From Streptomyces europaeiscabiei (lineage in GTDB: Bacteria; Actinomycetota; Actinomycetes; Streptomycetales; Streptomycetaceae), in the NCBI RefSeq assembly GCF_036346855.1, contig NZ_CP107841.1, forward strand, positions 4,468,001 to 4,532,000: 64,000 nt of DNA. Reading direction: 5' to 3'. The notes below the pieces were generated by a model, which had not been told where the DNA came from, did not search any database, and worked only from the letters and a program-made list of their open reading frames with translations. Below, piece after piece: positions 42,992 through 51,576 of this stretch. The first letter of the stretch is position 1, and every line of letters starts with the position of its first letter. A program made the translations under genes and the position numbers.

Positions 42992-45147
42992 CGACCCTCG
43001 CCCCGCCGCCCGCCACCGGGCGGGACAGCGGCCCGAGGCATCGGGCCGAAGCTCCTCCCGCCGGAGCCGCCGGAGCCGCCGGAGCCGGGGGCGGTCTCGC
43101 CGCCCGCGCCCGCCGGATGTTCACCGGAGCGCCGGAGGACCCGCGCTGGGCGCGCCCGGCCCTGTGGGCGATCCTCGTCCTGGCCACGGCGCTGTACGCC
43201 TGGAACCTCTCCTCCATCACCGGCAACACCTTCTACAACGCGGCCGTCTACAGCGGCACGAAGAGCTGGAAGGCGTTCTTCTTCGGCGCGCTGGACGCGG
43301 GCAGCTTCATCACCGTCGACAAACCGCCGTTCGCGCTGTGGGTCATGGGCCTGTCGGCCCGGGTGTTCGGCTACGGCACCTGGCAGATGATGCTGCCGAT
43401 GGTCGCGGTCGGCGTGGGCTCGGTGGCCCTGCTGTACCGGATGGTCAAGCGGGACTTCGGGGCCGTGGCGGGCACGATCGCCGCGCTCGCCCTTGCCCTC
43501 ACGCCGATCACGGTCGCCATCACCCGGGACACCAACCCGGACCCGGTCCTCGTCTTCCTGATGCTGCTCGGCGCGGCGGCGCTCATGAAGGCCGTACGCA
43601 CCGGACGCGTGATGCCCCTGATCTGGTCCGGCGTCGCGATCGGCTTCGCCTTCAACACGAAGATGATGCAGGCGTACGTCGTCCTGCCGGTCTTCTTCCT
43701 GGTCTACCTCTGGGCGGCGAACGCCCCGCTCGGCCGCCGGATCCGCAACCTGGCCGTCGGCACGGTCGCGCTGATCGTGTCGAGCGCCTGGTGGATGGTG
43801 GTCGTGGATCTGATCCCCGCCTCCTCCCGGCCGTACATCGGCGGCTCGACCGACAACACGGTCTGGGACCTCGTCATCGGCTACAACGGCTTCGGCCGGA
43901 TCTTCGGCGCCAGTTCGTCGGTGGGCTCGCAGGGCAACGGGGCGAGCTTCGGCGGTGACGCGAGCGTCTACCGGATGTTCAACGAGATCATGGGCGGCCA
44001 GATCTCCTGGCTGATCCCGTTCGCGCTGATCGCCCTGGCGGGCGGTCTGGTGCTGCGGGGCCGGGCACCGCGTACGGACGCCAGGCGGGCCGCGCTGATG
44101 CTCTGGGGCGGCTGGTTCGTCCTGCACTACCTGACCTTCGCCCTCGCCGAGGGCACCTTCCACCCGTACTACGTCACCGCCATGGCCCCCGGTATCGCGG
44201 CGCTCGCCGGTGCGGGCGGGGTCATGCTGTACGGCGCCTTCAAGGAGGGGTCGGTCCTCAGGTGGGGCTGGGTGCTGCCGCTGGCCGTCGCGGTGAGCGC
44301 GGTCTGGGCGGTCGTGCTGCTCCAGCGGGTCTCCGGCTCCGGGACGATCTACACGGTCGCCCAGGTCGTGGCCGGTGTCGCCGGTGCGGTCGCCGTGATC
44401 GGGCTCCTGGTCGGACGGTTCACGCGGCGCCGGAAGCTCGTCGCGCTGGCCTCCCTCGCGGCGGTCGTCGCCCTGCTGGCCGGGCCCGCCGCGTACTCGG
44501 TGTCTGCGGCCACCACCGCGAGCTCCAACGGCACCAACCCGACGGCCGGCCCCAACACCGGGGGCGGCATGGGCGGCGGCGGTGGCATGGGCGGCGGCCA
44601 GCGGCCCAGCGGGAACGCGCAGAACGGGAACGCCCCGAGCGGTACGGGCAACTCCGCCTCCAGCAGCTCCGGTTCGAGCTCCACCTCCGGCAACTCCACC
44701 TCCAGCGACTCCACCGCCTCCTCCGGCAGCACTCAGGCCGATGGCGCCGACGGCGACGGTGGCGGTACCGGTGGTGGGGGCATGGGCGGCGACTCCGAGG
44801 TCTCCTCCGAGATGATCACGTACCTGAAGAAGAACCAGGACGGCGCGACCTGGCTGGTGGCGGTGGCCACCGACCAGACGGCCTCCTCGATCATCCTGGA
44901 GTCCGGTCAGCCGGTGATCTCCATGGGCGGCTGGTCCGGCAGCGACGAGGCTATGACCCTCGCCAAGCTCAAGGAACTGGTGAAGGCCGGCAAGCTCCAC
45001 TACATCGTCGTCAGCGACAGCGGCAGCGGCGGCCAGGGCGGCAACAGCAGCGCCGCCTCCGAGATCGCCGAGTGGGTCAAGGACAACGGCAGCGCCGTGA
45101 GCGACTACAGCGGGCTGTACCGCCTGGACGCGTCCGACGTCAGCTGA
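42988..45147 (+). CDS. GT39-family (PMT/ArnT-like) membrane glycosyltransferase
   Basis: A 719-residue GT-C enzyme. The first extracytoplasmic loop has the expected acidic pair region (YNAAVYSGTKSWKAFFFGAL; DAGSFITVDKPPFALW). About eleven membrane helices follow (residues 55-500). A Gly/Ser-rich segment (GGGMGGGGGMGGGQRPSG; SASSSSGSSSTSGNST) links to a C-terminal extracytoplasmic domain (about 605-715; SEMITYLKKNQDGATWLVAV). It should move a sugar from a lipid carrier to protein or cell-envelope glycan outside the membrane. Translational coupling with the GT2 gene supports joint action. The 3' end overlaps the convergent ATPase gene by 8 bp. Confidence 0.88.
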   Translation: MTTLAPPPATGRDSGPRHRAEAPPAGAAGAAGAGGGLAARARRMFTGAPEDPRWARPALWAILVLATALYAWNLSSITGNTFYNAAVYSGTKSWKAFFFGALDAGSFITVDKPPFALWVMGLSARVFGYGTWQMMLPMVAVGVGSVALLYRMVKRDFGAVAGTIAALALALTPITVAITRDTNPDPVLVFLMLLGAAALMKAVRTGRVMPLIWSGVAIGFAFNTKMMQAYVVLPVFFLVYLWAANAPLGRRIRNLAVGTVALIVSSAWWMVVVDLIPASSRPYIGGSTDNTVWDLVIGYNGFGRIFGASSSVGSQGNGASFGGDASVYRMFNEIMGGQISWLIPFALIALAGGLVLRGRAPRTDARRAALMLWGGWFVLHYLTFALAEGTFHPYYVTAMAPGIAALAGAGGVMLYGAFKEGSVLRWGWVLPLAVAVSAVWAVVLLQRVSGSGTIYTVAQVVAGVAGAVAVIGLLVGRFTRRRKLVALASLAAVVALLAGPAAYSVSAATTASSNGTNPTAGPNTGGGMGGGGGMGGGQRPSGNAQNGNAPSGTGNSASSSSGSSSTSGNSTSSDSTASSGSTQADGADGDGGGTGGGGMGGDSEVSSEMITYLKKNQDGATWLVAVATDQTASSIILESGQPVISMGGWSGSDEAMTLAKLKELVKAGKLHYIVVSDSGSGGQGGNSSAASEIAEWVKDNGSAVSDYSGLYRLDASDVS

Positions 45148-45772
45148 CAGTCACTCCCGCCTGACCGACCGCTCCCGACGGGCGGGCCACCGGATCTCCC
45201 CCTCCGGCGGCCCGCCCGTCCGTTTCGATGGACACCTCCGCCCACACCGTCTTCCCCACGGGCCGACGAGGCGCCGACCCCCAGCGCACGGCCAGGACGT
45301 CCACCAGGAGCAGTCCTCGACCGGACTCGCCCTCGGGATACGACAAGGGCGGGGTCGTGGGTGGCCACTTCGCGGAGGCGGCGTCCGCGACCTCGATACG
45401 CACCAGGCCCGCAGCCGCGTCGAGGGCGAGCCGGAGGCCGAAGTCGTGTCCGGGAACCCGGCCGTGCTGTACGGCGTTCGCGGCGAGTTCGCCGACGACG
45501 ATCGCGACCGCGCACGACGTGTCGGACACCGACAGATAGCCCCACTCCTGCATGCGCCGGACGGTGAAGCGTCGGGCGAGCCGCACGCCTCGCGGTGAGG
45601 AGACGAACTGCTCCGCGAATGCGGGGAGTTCGCGTGCCGCGTCGGCCGGCGCGACGGTTTTCGCCGCAGGGGGCGCGGCGCTCCGTCGTGGCACGTCTCC
45701 CGGGGTGGTCGTTCCTGTCCGCACGGTCGGTCCGTCCTTGTCTGTCGAGCCGAGGCATCTCGCGACGTGCAC
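45140..45772 (-). CDS. ATP-binding protein, HATPase_c_2 (RsbW-like)
   Basis: A 210-residue protein with a GHKL ATPase domain (about 60-185): VVGELAANAVQHG (N-box), VRIEVADAASAKWP, GRGLLLVDVLAVRWG. Stand-alone domains of this kind accompany DUF5753-HTH and DUF397 genes in Streptomyces, as here (divergent from 45871). They may regulate sigma factors. GTG at 45772; a later start is possible since the first 45 residues are low complexity. Its stop overlaps the end of the glycosyltransferase gene. Confidence 0.82.
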   Translation of the reverse strand: MHVARCLGSTDKDGPTVRTGTTTPGDVPRRSAAPPAAKTVAPADAARELPAFAEQFVSSPRGVRLARRFTVRRMQEWGYLSVSDTSCAVAIVVGELAANAVQHGRVPGHDFGLRLALDAAAGLVRIEVADAASAKWPPTTPPLSYPEGESGRGLLLVDVLAVRWGSAPRRPVGKTVWAEVSIETDGRAAGGGDPVARPSGAVGQAGVTVS

Positions 45773-45870
45773 GAGTCATCACGTTCCGTGCTCAAGGATC
45801 GCCCGATCGACCTACGCTCGACAGGTGACACGGCCTTACTTTTCAGCCCGTAAGGAACGGAAGTGATGCT

Positions 45871-46815
45871 TTGGCCAACGGAATTGACCCCAGCACGTCG
45901 ATGGCGGCCCTGTTCGGCGCCCGGGTACGCAGACTCCGTACGGCGGCCGGACTGACCCAGGCCGAGCTCGGCGACCGGACGCACGTGGTGAGCACACGGA
46001 TCACGCAGATCGAGCGGGCGTCCGGAGCGAAACCGACGCTGGAGCTGGCGCGTGCGCTGGACGCGGCCCTCGGCGCGGACGACTTGTTGGTGGACCTGTG
46101 GCCGTACGTGTACCGGGAGGCGTTCCCGGACTGGTCGCGGAAGTTCATGGAGTACTCGGCGCGGGCGGGGGCCATCCGGCAGTACGCGGCTCATGTGGTG
46201 CCTGGCTTGTTGCAGACGGAGGACTACGCGCGGGCGGTGCTGAGTGTCGGTCGAACGCTCAGCAGCGAGGAGCAGCTGGAAGAGCGGGTCGCCCTTCGTA
46301 TGGGACGACAGGAGCGCCTCGGTACGCCCGATCGTCCCGAACTGTGGGTGGTCCTCGACGAGGCGGTGCTCAGACGTCCGGTCGGTGGCCGGGAGGTGAT
46401 GGGTGAGCAGTTGGCGCGGCTGCTCGGGACCACGGCGGAACCCCACATCACCGTGCAGGTACTGCCGTTCGACCAAGGTGAGCACGATGCCTTGGGCGGA
46501 TCACTCACGGTGCTCACCATGCCGGACGGCTCGGAGATCGCCTACACGGAAGGCGCGCACTACGGCCAACTCATCGAGGATCCGGACGAGGTCAGGAGTT
46601 TCGCGCTGACTTACGATCGGCTGCGGGCGGCAGCGCTGCCCCCGCTCATGTCGCTCGACATGATCCGATCCGTGATGGAGGACAACCACCGTGGAGCGAA
46701 CGTCCCGTCCCGATCCGAACGGCGTCGCCTGGCGCAAGAGCAGCTACAGCAATCAGGAGGGCGGCGACTGCGTGGAAGTGGCCGACGGGTTCCGGACCGT
46801 CGTCCCCGTCCGTGA
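45871..46815 (+). CDS. XRE-family regulator with DUF5753, extended into the DUF397 gene
   Basis: A 314-residue regulator: N-terminal HTH (TAAGLTQAELGDRTHVVSTR) followed by DUF5753 (about 90-275; PGLLQTEDYARAVL; VTVQVLPFDQG-type segment). Family members usually end shortly after a final helix like SLDMIRSVMEDNHRG. Here the frame continues for about 40 Arg/Gln-rich residues, overlapping the DUF397 gene by 125 bp in another frame. TTG start at 45871 because AAGGAACGG lies upstream and no ATG/GTG fits. It probably regulates a developmental or antibiotic-related target together with the DUF397 proteins. Confidence 0.85.
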   Translation: MANGIDPSTSMAALFGARVRRLRTAAGLTQAELGDRTHVVSTRITQIERASGAKPTLELARALDAALGADDLLVDLWPYVYREAFPDWSRKFMEYSARAGAIRQYAAHVVPGLLQTEDYARAVLSVGRTLSSEEQLEERVALRMGRQERLGTPDRPELWVVLDEAVLRRPVGGREVMGEQLARLLGTTAEPHITVQVLPFDQGEHDALGGSLTVLTMPDGSEIAYTEGAHYGQLIEDPDEVRSFALTYDRLRAAALPPLMSLDMIRSVMEDNHRGANVPSRSERRRLAQEQLQQSGGRRLRGSGRRVPDRRPRP

Positions 46816-46909
46816 CAGCAAGGTCCCGCACGGTCCGGCGTTGCACTTCGACACCGCCACATGGGCCGCCTTCATAGGTGGGTTGAAGGCCGGGCACCAC
46901 CGTCCCTGA
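46691..46909 (+). CDS. DUF397 protein, copy 1
   Basis: A 72-residue protein with the DUF397 core: WRKSSYSNQEGGDCVEVADG, then VPVRDSKVPHGPALHF and a final WAAFIGGLK helix. DUF397 proteins work with DUF5753-HTH regulators (as in the WhiJ-type loci) and probably modulate their activity. GTG at 46691 lies inside the 3' end of the regulator gene. A near-identical second copy follows. Confidence 0.85.
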   Translation: MERTSRPDPNGVAWRKSSYSNQEGGDCVEVADGFRTVVPVRDSKVPHGPALHFDTATWAAFIGGLKAGHHRP

Positions 46910-46955
46910 GGCCGTCCACCGCTCGACATGATCCGGTCCCATGGAGGCAACTACC

Positions 46956-47177
46956 GTGGCTCGAATCTCCCGTCCCGAACTGAACGGCGCCGCCTGGCGC
47001 AAGAGCAGCTACAGCAATCAGGCGGGGGGCGACTGCGTGGAAATGGCCGAGGGATTCCGCGGGGCCGTCGTCCCCGTCCGTGACAGCAAGGTCCCGCACG
47101 GTCCGACGCTGTGCTTCGACACCGCCTCCTGGGCCGCCTTCATAGGCCAGTTGAAGGCCGGGCACCCCCGTCCCTGA
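46956..47177 (+). CDS. DUF397 protein, copy 2 (tandem duplicate)
   Basis: A 73-residue DUF397 protein (WRKSSYSNQAGGDCVEMAEG) about 80% identical by eye to copy 1. The duplicated segment of about 264 bp begins inside the tail of the regulator gene (46658) and repeats from 46922, including the CTCGACATGATCCG sequence before the start. GTG at 46956; an upstream ATG at 46941 would add five residues. Confidence 0.82.
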   Translation: MARISRPELNGAAWRKSSYSNQAGGDCVEMAEGFRGAVVPVRDSKVPHGPTLCFDTASWAAFIGQLKAGHPRP

Positions 47178-47457
47178 GTCGGCCGGACCCCGGTCGTCGT
47201 CCGTCTCACGGGCTCACCGGACCCTTGTCCGCGAGGGTCCGGCGGGCCACTGACCTCCTGAAAGAACCGGGGGAAAGAACTACCCGCCCACCCACCCTCC
47301 CCGGTCGCGAAGCCCGCGTCACCCGTCCGAGTGACCGGCTTGCAGGCGCGGGATGCGGGCGGTTACGTTCGCCGCGACAACCTCAAACAGATACGGCCCC
47401 CGGCCGGGACGGCAATCCCGAACGAGGGCCTGACCAACCAGGAAGTAGCGCTTCCCG

Positions 47458-48426
47458 ATGGCTGACTCGCAGTCTAACGCGCGCCTGCGCGCCGACGCCG
47501 GAGCGCCGACCTCCGGCGTGATCCACGTACGCACCCGCCTCACGGCCGACTTCACCGTGATCTCGAACGCCCTCGCCCAGCGGCGCGGCAGCGCGGTCAC
47601 GGTCGGCGTCGCGGTCTACATCCTCTCCCTGCCCGACGGCACCCCCGTGAGCATCACCGCCCTGTGCGAGCACTTCGACGAGGGCGAGATCCTGATCTCG
47701 CGGGCGCTCAGGGAACTCGAAGCGGCCGGATACCTGGAGCGCCGCCGCGAGCGAACGCCCGCCGGGAAGATCCGCACCCGGACGTACTTCTACGACGTCC
47801 CCGGCGGCGATCCGGGCCTGAATCCGGACCCGGACCCGGACCCGGACCCGGACCCGAATCCGGATCCGGACGGGTCTTCGGGGCCGCCCAAGCCCCGTCG
47901 GCCCCGGAAGAAGCCCGCCGAGGCGGCGGTCACGCCCTCACCCGTAGACGGAACGGTGACCGCGCCCGCGCCCGCACGGACCGAGGCGGCGGCACCGATC
48001 CCGCTCGACACCGCCGAAGCCCACGCCGACGCTGCCGCCGACCCTCGCGCCATCGCCGTACTCGCCGGCCTGCGGCGCGTGGACTCCCGCCTCGTCCTGT
48101 CCGCGCGGGAAGCCGCCCGCCTCGCCCCGGCCGTCACCCGGTGGCTCGCGGCAGGCCTCCTGCCCGCCCAGATCACCGACCACCTCACCGCGCGTCTCCC
48201 GGACCACTTCCTGGTCCGCCCGGCCGGCATCCTCGCCTACCGGCTCAAGGAGACGCCCCTTCCCCTGCCCGCACCGGCCGGAGACGCGGACCGCGCAGAA
48301 CCCGCAGTACGTCCAGCGGTCACGAAGATGCGGAACTGCGACGGTTGCGACCGGGGCTTCCGCTCGGCGGGACACAGTCGATGCCGGGACTGCCGATCCG
48401 ATGACCGACTTCGGGCGACTGGCTGA
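47458..48426 (+). CDS. Winged-helix protein with Asp-Pro repeats and C-terminal zinc ribbon
   Basis: A 322-residue protein. Residues about 25-115 form a winged helix (RRGSAVTVGVAVYILSLPDG; LISRALRELEAAGYLERRRE). Next is a DPDPDPDPDP linker (encoded at about 47821-47875), an Ala/Pro-rich region, and a helical domain (about 195-265; DSRLVLSAREAARLAPAVTR). It ends with CDGCDRGFRSAGHSRCRDC. This layout is common in Streptomyces DNA-binding proteins of mobile or plasmid type. ATG at 47458. Target unknown. Confidence 0.78.
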   Translation: MADSQSNARLRADAGAPTSGVIHVRTRLTADFTVISNALAQRRGSAVTVGVAVYILSLPDGTPVSITALCEHFDEGEILISRALRELEAAGYLERRRERTPAGKIRTRTYFYDVPGGDPGLNPDPDPDPDPDPNPDPDGSSGPPKPRRPRKKPAEAAVTPSPVDGTVTAPAPARTEAAAPIPLDTAEAHADAAADPRAIAVLAGLRRVDSRLVLSAREAARLAPAVTRWLAAGLLPAQITDHLTARLPDHFLVRPAGILAYRLKETPLPLPAPAGDADRAEPAVRPAVTKMRNCDGCDRGFRSAGHSRCRDCRSDDRLRATG

Positions 48427-48477
48427 GCCAGTGATTCAGCTGCCCTTGACCAGCCGGGACACGAGGATGACACTGGT

Positions 48478-48497
48478 TGTACGACATTTGTCATACA
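48478..48497. promoter_or_regulatory. Inverted repeat upstream of the toxin-antitoxin pair
   Basis: TGTACGACA and TGTCATACA (8 of 9 complementary) separated by 2 bp, 21 bp upstream of the antitoxin ATG. A probable autoregulatory operator. Confidence 0.6.
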
Positions 48498-48517
48498 CGA
48501 GAGGAAGGGAGGTGGGA

Positions 48518-48883
48518 ATGGTTCCGAACACCGAAAAGAAGAGCCGGGCCTCCGGTGCCACAACCAGAAGGCGCACACCGACCGCAGCCTCGGCCTCACA
48601 GTCGCGCCAACAGCAGGGCGCCAGCAGTGCGACGAGCGTGGCCCAGGTGCGGCTGCGCCCGGATGAGCTGGCGGATCTGCAACGGGTGATGCAGACCCTC
48701 AATCTGCACTCGCTCTCCGATGCCCTGCGCGAGGGGCTTCGGCTCCTCTCTCGCGAAGCGACCGAGGTCGCCGCATCTCAGGAGATCCGCGACTTCTACC
48801 AGGGCGCCCAGGCTCCGACTCCGGCAGGTGTCCTGCCCGCCACGGCGGACGAACTGGCGGCAGCGGACGGGACCGAGTGGTGA
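48518..48883 (+). CDS. MazE/RHH-like antitoxin
   Basis: A 121-residue protein. After a basic, disordered leader (SASQSRQQQGASSATS), residues about 45-80 look like a ribbon-helix-helix (VAQVRLRPDELADLQRVMQT; LHSLSDALREGLRLLSREA). The C-terminal acidic part (TADELAAADGTEW) probably binds and blocks the toxin. ATG at 48518 with AAGGGAGGTG upstream. Its stop overlaps the toxin start. Confidence 0.75.
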   Translation: MVPNTEKKSRASGATTRRRTPTAASASQSRQQQGASSATSVAQVRLRPDELADLQRVMQTLNLHSLSDALREGLRLLSREATEVAASQEIRDFYQGAQAPTPAGVLPATADELAAADGTEW

Positions 48884-49215
48884 ACATCGGCTCCGCTCTG
48901 CGGGGTGAAGTGTGGGGTTGCGCCCTCCCCAGCCCCATGGGCCCGCACCCGGTGGTTGTTCTCACGGTGAACCGCATCGCCGAACCGCTGTCGGCGCTCA
49001 CCGTCGCCGTGATCACCGGAACGAGTGGCCCCACCTCCACCCACGTTCCGATCGGTCGTGACTGCGGAGTGACCAAGTACGACGAGTCGTTCGTGAACTG
49101 CACCGACCTGCACACCGTGGACAAACCAAGGCTTCGGCGGCGTCTCGGCCTGCTGGATCCGAGCGAGATGCGGCGGGTGGAAGAGTGCGTTCGCGTGATC
49201 CTTGGGCTGACCTAG
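48877..49215 (+). CDS. PemK/MazF-family toxin
   Basis: A 112-residue protein with the PemK/MazF fold pattern: RGEVWGCALPSPMGPHPVVV, a SALTVAVITGT strand, and a late helix SEMRRVEECVRVILGL. Family members cut RNA at short sequences. The start is GTG at 48877 or 48880 (the latter gives a GTGA overlap with the antitoxin stop). The usual arginine after the PHP turn (RPVVV) is replaced by H/P here, so activity should not be assumed. Confidence 0.75.
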   Translation: MVNIGSALRGEVWGCALPSPMGPHPVVVLTVNRIAEPLSALTVAVITGTSGPTSTHVPIGRDCGVTKYDESFVNCTDLHTVDKPRLRRRLGLLDPSEMRRVEECVRVILGLT

Positions 49216-49222
49216 TCGCCGC

Positions 49223-50416
49223 CTACGCGTCCGGTACCGCCGGTGACGTGAGCCACGCCCGCTCGTCCCGACCCGCCGCCCACAACACCAGCGTCACCGT
49301 CACCGACGCCCCCGCCATCACCGCCATCGCCGCGCCCGGTGAGGTCAGTTGGGCCACTCCGCCCGCCAGGCCCGCGCTCACCCCCTGCAACGTGAGCATG
49401 CCCGCCGAGTGCAACCCCAGAGCGTGGCCCGTGAGTTCGGGTGGGGTCAGGGCCAGCAGTCGCTGTTGCTGGACCAGGCTCGCGCCGAAGCCGACGGAGG
49501 CGAGGGCCGCGCAGGCCGCCGCGACGGGGGTCGGCGGGTGGAGGGCGAAGAGCAGGTACGGGGTGGCCAGGAGCAGGAGGAGGGGCGTGGCCAGGCGGTC
49601 GCGTACCCGAGGTGGGAGGAGACGGCCGACCGTCACGTCGCCCGCCAGCATGCCGAGCGCCGCACAGGCGAAGAGGAGGCCCGCGCGGTCGGGGGCGTAC
49701 GCGACGAACAGGGACTCGCAGCCGACGACCAGGCCGTTGGGGATCCACAGGCTCAGATAGAGGCGGCGGCGGGGAGCGGACGACCACAGGCGGGCGTTCG
49801 TGCGCCAGGTCTCGGCGACGGACGGGCGGCCGGAGGCGCGCGGGGCGCGGCGGGTCAGGCCCGCGAAGGAACAAAGGGCGGCCGTCGCATACAGGGCCGC
49901 CGCCACCAGCAGCGTGACCTCCGGGGACAGCAACGCCACCAGGACGCCGCCGGTCGCGTAACCGGCGACCTGCATGACCCCGTGCAGCATGTTGAACACC
50001 GAGCGGCCGAGCAGATAGCCGTCCTTCGGAAGGATCTCGTTCAGCAGGCCCCAGTGGACTCCGCCGCCGAGGGACGCGACCAGGCCCTGGGCGGCGATCA
50101 CCGCGAAGACCGTCCACAGGGGCAGGCCGGGCAGGGCAAGGGACGCCGCACTCGCCGCGAAGACCACCGCCAGGCCGGTCAACGTCCCCCGCGGCGGCAG
50201 TCGGTCCGCAGCCGAGAGCAGGGTCGTCGCACCGAGCACCTGGGCGAGGGACGGGCCGAACATGCTGAGCGCGGACAGGAGCGGGGAGCCGGTCGCCGCG
50301 TAGACGGAGGTGGCGAGGGCGAGGCCGCCGATCGTGGAGGCGGCTGCCTGGAGGGCGGAGGAGAGGAAGAGAGGGGTGAACTCCCTGGTGCGGAAGAGGT
50401 CTTGGTAGCTGCGCAT
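49223..50416 (-). CDS. MFS transporter
   Basis: A 397-residue membrane protein with about twelve helices, starting MRSYQDLFRTREFTPLFLSS, a start typical for the Streptomyces MFS group of putative exporters. Conserved loop residues include LAQVLGATTLLSAADRLPPR and GHALGLHSAGML. It lies divergent from the ArsR-like regulator at 50566, with 149 bp between them, which suggests that regulator controls it. Substrate unknown. ATG at 50416. Confidence 0.88.
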   Translation of the reverse strand: MRSYQDLFRTREFTPLFLSSALQAAASTIGGLALATSVYAATGSPLLSALSMFGPSLAQVLGATTLLSAADRLPPRGTLTGLAVVFAASAASLALPGLPLWTVFAVIAAQGLVASLGGGVHWGLLNEILPKDGYLLGRSVFNMLHGVMQVAGYATGGVLVALLSPEVTLLVAAALYATAALCSFAGLTRRAPRASGRPSVAETWRTNARLWSSAPRRRLYLSLWIPNGLVVGCESLFVAYAPDRAGLLFACAALGMLAGDVTVGRLLPPRVRDRLATPLLLLLATPYLLFALHPPTPVAAACAALASVGFGASLVQQQRLLALTPPELTGHALGLHSAGMLTLQGVSAGLAGGVAQLTSPGAAMAVMAGASVTVTLVLWAAGRDERAWLTSPAVPDA

Positions 50417-50565
50417 GGGAAATGACCCTCGTCCCCTCCGCACGCCCGCCGTAATGTTTCGCCCACACGCGAAAGCCGAACCCGCGAGAGCCGCACCCGC
50501 GACAGCTCCGCCGAAGCCGAGGCGCACCCCGGGACCGGCTCGCTTCTGACTCCGGAGGTGTCCAC

Positions 50566-51576
50566 GTGGGCTGGTGGCAGGTCAACGCCGACACGCTCGC
50601 CGGGAGCCGCTTCGTCGTCTCGCCGCTCGCGGAGACGTTCGCGAGCCTGAAGATGCTGCACGCCGGGGCCGGGACACACCCCGGGGAGCGGGACTGGCTG
50701 CGGGCCCACCTGCCCGCGTACCGGGCCGAGTTGGCCGGGGATCCCGTCACCGCCCTGCTGATCCGCTCGGGGCTCGGCAAGGAGTGGATCGCCGACTTCC
50801 TCACCCCCACACCGCGCGAGGACGAGACCTTCGCGGACGGGATCGCCCGTGTCCGGGGCGCCGACCCCGCCGCCGCCCGCGCCCACCTCACCCTCTCCCT
50901 GCGCGGCCCGCTGCCCGCCGCCCTGCACCGCGACGACCTGCCCGACCGTGCGGCCGGCCTTCTGACGTACGTGTGGGAGGAGACCGTGCGGCCGTACTGG
51001 GAGCGGCGTCGGCGGGTGCTGGAGGCCGATGTGCTCGCCCGGACCGCGCTGTTGGGGCAGGGCGGCTGGGCGGCCGTGCTGGACGCGATGCGACCGGGGA
51101 TGCGGTGGCTCGGCGAGAACCGGCTGCAGGTCAACGCGCACGAATACCCGCCGCGCGAGATCTCCGGGGCACGGCTGGTCTTCGTGCCGGTCACGCCGCA
51201 GCGGACGGGGTGGGTGGCGTGGGAGGAGCGGGAGCGGTACGCCGTCGTCTACCCGTGCTCCGGCGTCCTCGCCAAAGGAAGCGGTGCCACCGCCGTGCCC
51301 TCCGCCCTCGGACCGCTCCTCGGCGACGCCCGCGCCCGTGTCCTCGTCCTCCTCGACGCCCCCATGAGCACGACCCAGCTGTGCGCGGTGACCGGCCAGG
51401 GCCTCGGCTCCGTCGGCCGCCACCTGAGGGTGCTGCTGGACGCCGGGCTGGTCCGGCGCGGGCGGGCCGGACGGTCGGTGCTGTACGCGCGCACGGCGGA
51501 GGGCGAGGTGCTGGTGCGTGCCGCACCACACCCTCGCGGAGGCGAACGTCCTTCCGGAGATAGCATCCGTTTATGA
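50566..51576 (+). CDS. ArsR-type winged-helix regulator (DUF5937-like N-terminus)
   Basis: A 336-residue protein. The N-terminal part (SRFVVSPLAETFASLKMLHA; DWLRAHLPAYRAELAG) resembles DUF5937. The C-terminal about 75 residues are an ArsR winged helix (LGPLLGDARARVLVLLDAPM; STTQLCAVTGQGLGSVGRHL; LLDAGLVRRGRAGRSVLYAR). It is placed to control the divergent MFS gene. GTG at 50566 with GGAGG upstream. Its stop overlaps the ATG of the glutathione peroxidase gene (ATGA). Confidence 0.8.
   Translation: MGWWQVNADTLAGSRFVVSPLAETFASLKMLHAGAGTHPGERDWLRAHLPAYRAELAGDPVTALLIRSGLGKEWIADFLTPTPREDETFADGIARVRGADPAAARAHLTLSLRGPLPAALHRDDLPDRAAGLLTYVWEETVRPYWERRRRVLEADVLARTALLGQGGWAAVLDAMRPGMRWLGENRLQVNAHEYPPREISGARLVFVPVTPQRTGWVAWEERERYAVVYPCSGVLAKGSGATAVPSALGPLLGDARARVLVLLDAPMSTTQLCAVTGQGLGSVGRHLRVLLDAGLVRRGRAGRSVLYARTAEGEVLVRAAPHPRGGERPSGDSIRL

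Noticed and set aside
42544..45000. 818-codon minus-strand frame across the glycosyltransferase genes
   Set aside because: Shadow frame with low-complexity Arg/His/Gly sequence.
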